Origin: a virus
IMG/VR virus record: IMGVR_UViG_3300028197_001049
Location: 1-64,000 of that record
Strand: one strand, 5' to 3'
Length of the DNA stretch: 64,000 nt
Shown in pieces: positions 61,301 to 64,000 of this stretch (its first letter is position 1; each line of letters begins with the position of its first letter). A program made the translations under genes and the position numbers. A model generated the notes under the pieces. That model was given only the letters and a program-made list of their open reading frames with translations, was not told the DNA's origin and did not search any database.

Positions 61301-64000
61301 TCTGCTAATTTATATGAAGTTGAACTTACATCTACAGCAATAACTTTTTTATTAAATACGAGTGATTTTGCTAATGTATAATCTGCTGTAAATTGACTAC
61401 CATTATTATTAAATCTTACACTTTTAACCTTACCAATATTTGTACTTTCAGCAAAAATTTCAGCATCATTATCAATTACAGTAACAGTATCACTTGCATC
61501 ATAATCATTGCCAATAGCATCAATAGAAACTGAGACAATCCTACCACCAACAATAGATGGAGTAAGAACTGCACCAGTGCCATTAAGTGTGTTTATATGT
61601 AATGTAACATTATTAGAATATCTACTACCTTGACTGATAACACTGATAGATTCAAAACCTCCACCTGTTATTGACTGGGCGAATGAAGCATTATCTAACT
61701 GACTATGAACTATACCAAGAATTTTCGGTAATTTTTTATATCCTTCTCCACCATCAACTACAGAGATTTTTTTAATCTGACCTAAAGCACTTTTAGATAA
61801 CGTGTCGTATGAAATTACATTGACATACTGAAGTTGTTCTGGTTGACGTGTAACAGTATATTTAAACACATTATCACTGACTACTGTAATATTTTGGACT
61901 CCTTCGGGAGTTGATAAGACAGTGAAAAACTTTTTATCATTACTAATTTTTTTATTTTGTTCATAATAATAGATTCTCGTCACACCAAAATCTAGCAATG
62001 CTGCTTTTCTAATAATTAATCTAGCACCGGCAGTTCCTGGCGTACCAAGGTAGTCAATATTACTAATGGGGTTAATATTTGTAGAATCTTCTGAGAGAGA
62101 AAGGTTAAACCCAAAGTTACTCCCATCACTAGTATCAAGTATATACTCTGTTCCTCTAGATACTCTAAATTGCAGATCTCTTACATAATAGTTTCCAGTA
62201 TTTGTTGGGTCAATTTCCCAATATGTCGTAACAGGACCAACACTATTAATACTAATTTCTCTACCTGCCGGAGTAGATGAATCTAGAATAACACTGGTGT
62301 CTGATAAAGATCCTGATGATACTCTAACTTCAATTGATGTATTTAATTTATCAATACTATAAATTACACCAGCAACTCCTGGTGTGGAAATTGCAGAACC
62401 AACATCAAGTCTATAATCCTTGTCATTTTCTGGAATATGCAATGATACTACATTAGTAGCGGCATGAAGACGAATTGGTGTATTGAATTGTGATCTCTCA
62501 ACAGTAAATTGATGACTTGAATAATTTATTCCTGTAATTTTTAAAATTTCATCATTGATCATAATGAAATCATTTTCTCTATAGTCAATTGACGAATCTA
62601 CGTTTACAGTAGTTTGGTTAAATGAAACGTCAGCAACCAAAAAACTATTCGCAACCGGAGGTGTATAATGAACTGTTTGATAGTTTGATACTCTAACTTT
62701 ATATGTTTTTTCAGAGACTAAAGATTGTCTATCAAGATTTAATGTTACTTGATCACCATTTGATAGTAAGTGAGGTTCTGTTGTTTCAACGTTAACATCA
62801 AATGTAAGTCCTTGCTCTACATATTCAGGACCAGAAATATCAATTGGCCAAGGAAGATCAGGAATATTATTAGTTGTAGTAAATCCAGAAGCAGAAAACC
62901 CTGAAGATACACCATATGAAAGTGTTGATACTGGTTTACCCTCAATTTTCTCAACCCTACCAAAAGATCTAGATCCTTCTGTATCAGTATTATCAATAAA
63001 AACAAAATCTAAGTTTTTGAAGGAATCTCCACTAGAATTCACAGTAAACGAACTGAGTTCCCCTCTTTGAACCTCTCCTACAAGAAGGGAAGCATCAAAT
63101 CCTTGACTTGGTGTATTTGCACTTCTAATTCTCCTTGCATCTGCAGGTAAATTATTTTGATTTGATTGATTGAATTCAATATTAAAATTGTATTGTGATG
63201 GAACTGATTGGTAAGTTGTACCAAGAATATATGGATACTTTCCAGCACCATCATTGTCTACAGTTATGAAGTAGCAATATCTACCATTAGGATATTCTGG
63301 TGTTTTACAAAAACGACCATTATTTCTGTCAAGACTACCATTTCCTTGGGCAAAATTATAATCCTGAACAAATGCCCCCAAAGGATATACTGATGTACTT
63401 GGTCTTGTCGCAAGAGAAGTAGTGTTTAATGCATATGAACTAGTTTGTCTAGAGATGCCACTACTTTCATTCAATGCTTGAGAATAACCATATGGTCCAT
63501 AAATTGGATTACCATCATATGCCCATCCTAAAATAGGAGAGTGAACAAATCCAGATGTTTTTTCATCATAATTAGCATTTACGCCCTGAACATTATCAGA
63601 TAGCGTATGTCTGAGAATTTTTGGATTTGATGGATATCCATATTGTAAATTATATTCTATGTTTCTACTAGCATATAAGTAACCATTACCACTGTCAGAC
63701 TTTATGGACTGAGCTACTGCCCAAATACCTGCATTATCCTTGTCATGAGTAGTTTTAAATACTCTGTCAAAAGACCATTTTCTGACGATACTTATAGCTT
63801 TTACTCCTGATGCTTTTGAAATGATCCTTATTCTAATGGTGCTCTTGTCAGTATAATCTACACCACCATTAAGAACAGTAATTCCCACAACTTCATTGTT
63901 GTTAATTTGTGCTGTGGCAAAAGCACCATTTCCTTTTCCTGAGATATCAGTAATTTCTACCCTAGGAGCAACCACATAGTTAACACCAGGATTAGTTACA
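55312..64000 (-). CDS. Giant baseplate/virion structural protein, 5' end outside the window
   Basis: More than 2890 codons; the frame stays open through the right edge (VTNPGVNYVVAPRVEITDI), so the GTG at 63975 is not the real start. Near the visible N-terminus there is a YHYH-like segment GFVHSPILGWAYDGNPIYGPYGYS (about 63,470-63,550). Three repeat families follow. One is V-x-x-x-G-x-x-Y-x-x-x-P (near 61,750, 61,610, 56,140 and 56,000). Another is DYPDFxYPxDPxTxSxxRxKDAYRxIQxNRxEI with CKRDLGLFIDAVSLD (three to four copies, about 57,250-60,120). The third is GDxIxLxxxSxxFTCDxDxNxTNHxYPR (five to six copies, about 57,830-59,080). The C-terminus has VFIDGVVQIYGESYTI-type units. It sits directly upstream of gp8, so a baseplate role is likely. 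Confidence 0.75.
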   Translation of the reverse strand, partial: VTNPGVNYVVAPRVEITDISGKGNGAFATAQINNNEVVGITVLNGGVDYTDKSTIRIRIISKASGVKAISIVRKWSFDRVFKTTHDKDNAGIWAVAQSIKSDSGNGYLYASRNIEYNLQYGYPSNPKILRHTLSDNVQGVNANYDEKTSGFVHSPILGWAYDGNPIYGPYGYSQALNESSGISRQTSSYALNTTSLATRPSTSVYPLGAFVQDYNFAQGNGSLDRNNGRFCKTPEYPNGRYCYFITVDNDGAGKYPYILGTTYQSVPSQYNFNIEFNQSNQNNLPADARRIRSANTPSQGFDASLLVGEVQRGELSSFTVNSSGDSFKNLDFVFIDNTDTEGSRSFGRVEKIEGKPVSTLSYGVSSGFSASGFTTTNNIPDLPWPIDISGPEYVEQGLTFDVNVETTEPHLLSNGDQVTLNLDRQSLVSEKTYKVRVSNYQTVHYTPPVANSFLVADVSFNQTTVNVDSSIDYRENDFIMINDEILKITGINYSSHQFTVERSQFNTPIRLHAATNVVSLHIPENDKDYRLDVGSAISTPGVAGVIYSIDKLNTSIEVRVSSGSLSDTSVILDSSTPAGREISINSVGPVTTYWEIDPTNTGNYYVRDLQFRVSRGTEYILDTSDGSNFGFNLSLSEDSTNINPISNIDYLGTPGTAGARLIIRKAALLDFGVTRIYYYEQNKKISNDKKFFTVLSTPEGVQNITVVSDNVFKYTVTRQPEQLQYVNVISYDTLSKSALGQIKKISVVDGGEGYKKLPKILGIVHSQLDNASFAQSITGGGFESISVISQGSRYSNNVTLHINTLNGTGAVLTPSIVGGRIVSVSIDAIGNDYDASDTVTVIDNDAEIFAESTNIGKVKSVRFNNNGSQFTADYTLAKSLVFNKKVIAVDVSSTSYKLAETVKTPNFEGFIGKIQELGKNVLLLDIQVRSGELNVNDILTGSIQSTTSKVYSIDEPDVFGNVDGFMTRVGFFDSDLGKISSSSQKITDSYYYQDFSYVIRSTKGLSDYKKYVDETTHPLGFKLFGEVSVENDVDFEDTVTGSAFSIGLAANPHANEILIQLPTINVESDIVFKKYELSTIKAANLKSYLGTGAAQLNFLDNQIESVQIADLSSNLNENTNTYSVITNDGTFPTDTKNTSVILALNEVFQEPIDTGSIVSLSYDAGLATVTTSTDHNLAITIAGQRYPDNKYLHVSGITNSVQNINFNDKFEIYDVPSSDSFRVKISNPNGTLTNNDPAVCADVQSTIGTLIGILTYYLNNPSVALPVSNKGIWLDPAQSTVVSANRHRDGADLIYINKQEIIDRANAQISIEYPDFFYPNDPQTTSTSRYKDAYRYIQRNRKEIIDRGAAQIAIDYPDFVYPLDPATASDYRFKDAYRLIQQNRTEIVNNSWNAIIAQYPSHGAYETKCKRDMGLFIDYTSLDLVNGGNEYARKFALQFFDDSGNPITNGILGEEAEAIFGFNAAKDNMILAFTNQLTVTDTTITPDPLGAPLCANVTSAITVLAGIVNDAFTAGSIAGLPAETIGSDTTGEGKCKRDLGLFIDAVSLDVHTGGNVYARKFLKKYFNVNGNTLITNGLSGEILQSITAFNKARDMMKSAITNQLLDKDLTVTPGNAEYWGTAVGTPTAATYDAATGVLNVTVANHGLANSDNILLKENSFIFTCGMDGNVAEKSYPRVTDNAFNTNMAVSNVTTDTFQVNIGTSPLVGFDITAADYDPQSGDVELTIGTHTLSKYETIKLRDESITFTCDLDNNQTNHSYPKTSILSETIESADYDPVSGVMVITINNHGWEDGDFIKFDNNSITFTCALDNNQTNHSYPRAGSDPYAEKWLPITETTEDTFKVRIGVSSDTSAHTFVSASVNGLKKKKDKTYDTPVPITSTTATTITINVGSSTDTSVHTYVPRLYTVTDATYDAATGILGITSANHGFTAGDGIIIGDGSLTFSCLMDGNTSNKTYPRSTDPASNKRLNVISATNDQLTVNIGASPLVSFTPTGADYNPTTGLMELTIGNHNLTAGTSIKLLPDSLVFTCDEDSNGTNHAYPRLTDPFYDTAINIESVTATTITIQVLTTIPSTNTTTHTFVSATTGAVVSGGNYTHTFVSATASALNQVVVTSGGNYSHTFVRAATDAVVLPAVTSVIANNDPTACADVRSNIHNLSETITFYLTQGSLLFPTPFPNELVGIPSSGEAVCRRDLGLVVDAIINDMKTGGNSNIREVVGRYLQGNSLLPDGLAGEVSESITAFNKARDMMKLAIANQLYEKDFTILPDFLTTSGIIDSSDVTGSIYTKGQFNYTNSTLNLFEAPKFGTTFHSIFFKFVNSSDDIRYSYKVRDILFDGTSKTFDLKKTNGSNIITEADENILVFIDGVVQIYGESYTINRSVNPNKIVFTEVHSPERQFFAYTFSKYKVLNNFSHEFNSSKKSFEFKFGDDIILPPDDHQILVLLDGIPQLEGSSFTIVDNVITFTEAPTVGKNCHCLYFYGKTFDKTISIWNGNVFEKLEYLGDNNPEGCRYFNKLSNTGDIIFPGDLIKIDGETTKKIIKIDERALENTDNLLYTAFVYTDNSYVRGKNAVANAVVSGIPISGGNTVGIQNTAGIQGTQGIPPVFDYQVTGVNITNQGLEYDVAPIVLFKVECGNPGTGAEAYAEITNGRVTNIVITNPGSGYTEAPELIFAKKYEIIRPQTPLFAKRELIVDSTSYNAINGFGVASVREEEFLLPIIISQLIISNTIHVETESRTLKDTSDAGLAYNLQTFDNNKFSYEPQELNDPLASYLGTGVTIEMINRYAPALTVGDFTTHRGVSQGSIEPSMINIGPEAYVSYGLTLNGAINDTVTTITVTGNVSNFPPTGYLEFGDETVEYTSISGQDFTVVRGSKSTTATSHTDTDYLRLAWRG

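Noticed and set aside
63973-63975. GTG as start of the right-end giant gene
   Set aside because: The frame stays open to the window edge with the same beta-repeat style (TNPGVNYVVAP), so the gene is cut by the edge.
1-64000. tRNA genes, psbA/psbD, CRISPR arrays, insertion sequences, integrase
   Set aside because: Intergenic gaps are nearly all under 120 bases and contain promoters and terminators; no cloverleaf, photosystem sequence, regular spacer array or transposase was seen by eye.

Overview
The window is part of the genome of a T4-like cyanomyovirus, an AT-rich contractile-tailed phage of marine Synechococcus or Prochlorococcus. The T4 core is present in recognisable order (gp44, gp45, gp46, gp47, gp55, UvsW, UvsY, gp23-gp22-gp21-gp20-gp19-gp18-gp17, gp16-gp15-gp14-gp13, gp8). 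Two genes point to a cyanobacterial host: a CpeT/CpcT-like bilin lyase gene and a DUF3110 gene. Nearly all genes are on the minus strand, so transcription runs from high to low coordinates. The one exception is a three-gene plus-strand island at 25.7-27.8 kb. No tRNA, CRISPR array or insertion sequence was seen.

Region by region: (1) 1-7.3 kb is an early/middle replication and recombination operon, gp55, gp47, DUF3110, gp46, DUF3310, gp45, gp44. It then continues into an HNH endonuclease, a small Sm-like protein, a 2OG-Fe(II) oxygenase and a Dam-type methylase cut by the window edge. A sigma70-like promoter lies just upstream of gp55. (2) 7.4-10.2 kb holds a second Sm-like protein, UvsW, UvsY and a tail-tube-like protein in one tightly coupled operon. 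(3) 10.2-24.7 kb is the head, tail and packaging block. Many of its genes have a T4-type late promoter (NATAAATA), which gp55 is expected to recognise. A 57-residue gene sits between two terminators next to gp23. CpeT and a small zinc-binding protein are coupled to the terminase gene. (4) 24.7-27.8 kb is an accessory patch: a TIGR02466-type oxygenase, a 96-residue unknown and the plus-strand island (a third Sm-like protein, then two paralogous oxygenase-like proteins, one of which has lost its metal ligands). (5) 27.8-64 kb holds baseplate, fibre and adhesin genes. Five encode more than about 650 residues, and they include repeat-built giants of 1907, 2087, 2514 and more than 2890 residues, a glycine-rich adhesin and gp8.

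How they work together: gp44/45 (clamp loader and clamp), gp46/47, UvsW and UvsY serve recombination-dependent replication. gp55, with the clamp gp45, redirects host RNA polymerase to late promoters and turns on the structural genes. gp20-23 build and mature the prohead, gp16/17 fill it, gp13-15 and gp18/19 build neck and tail, and the last 36 kb makes the baseplate periphery and host-recognition fibres. The most notable finds are the plus-strand island with an active/degenerate enzyme pair, the CpeT-like gene coupled to gp17, an early-type gene with a perfect-consensus sigma70 promoter inside the late fibre region, two late promoters embedded in terminator hairpins, and short repeat motifs shared by several structural proteins. 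Family assignments come from reading motifs and from memory of these families; no database search was possible.
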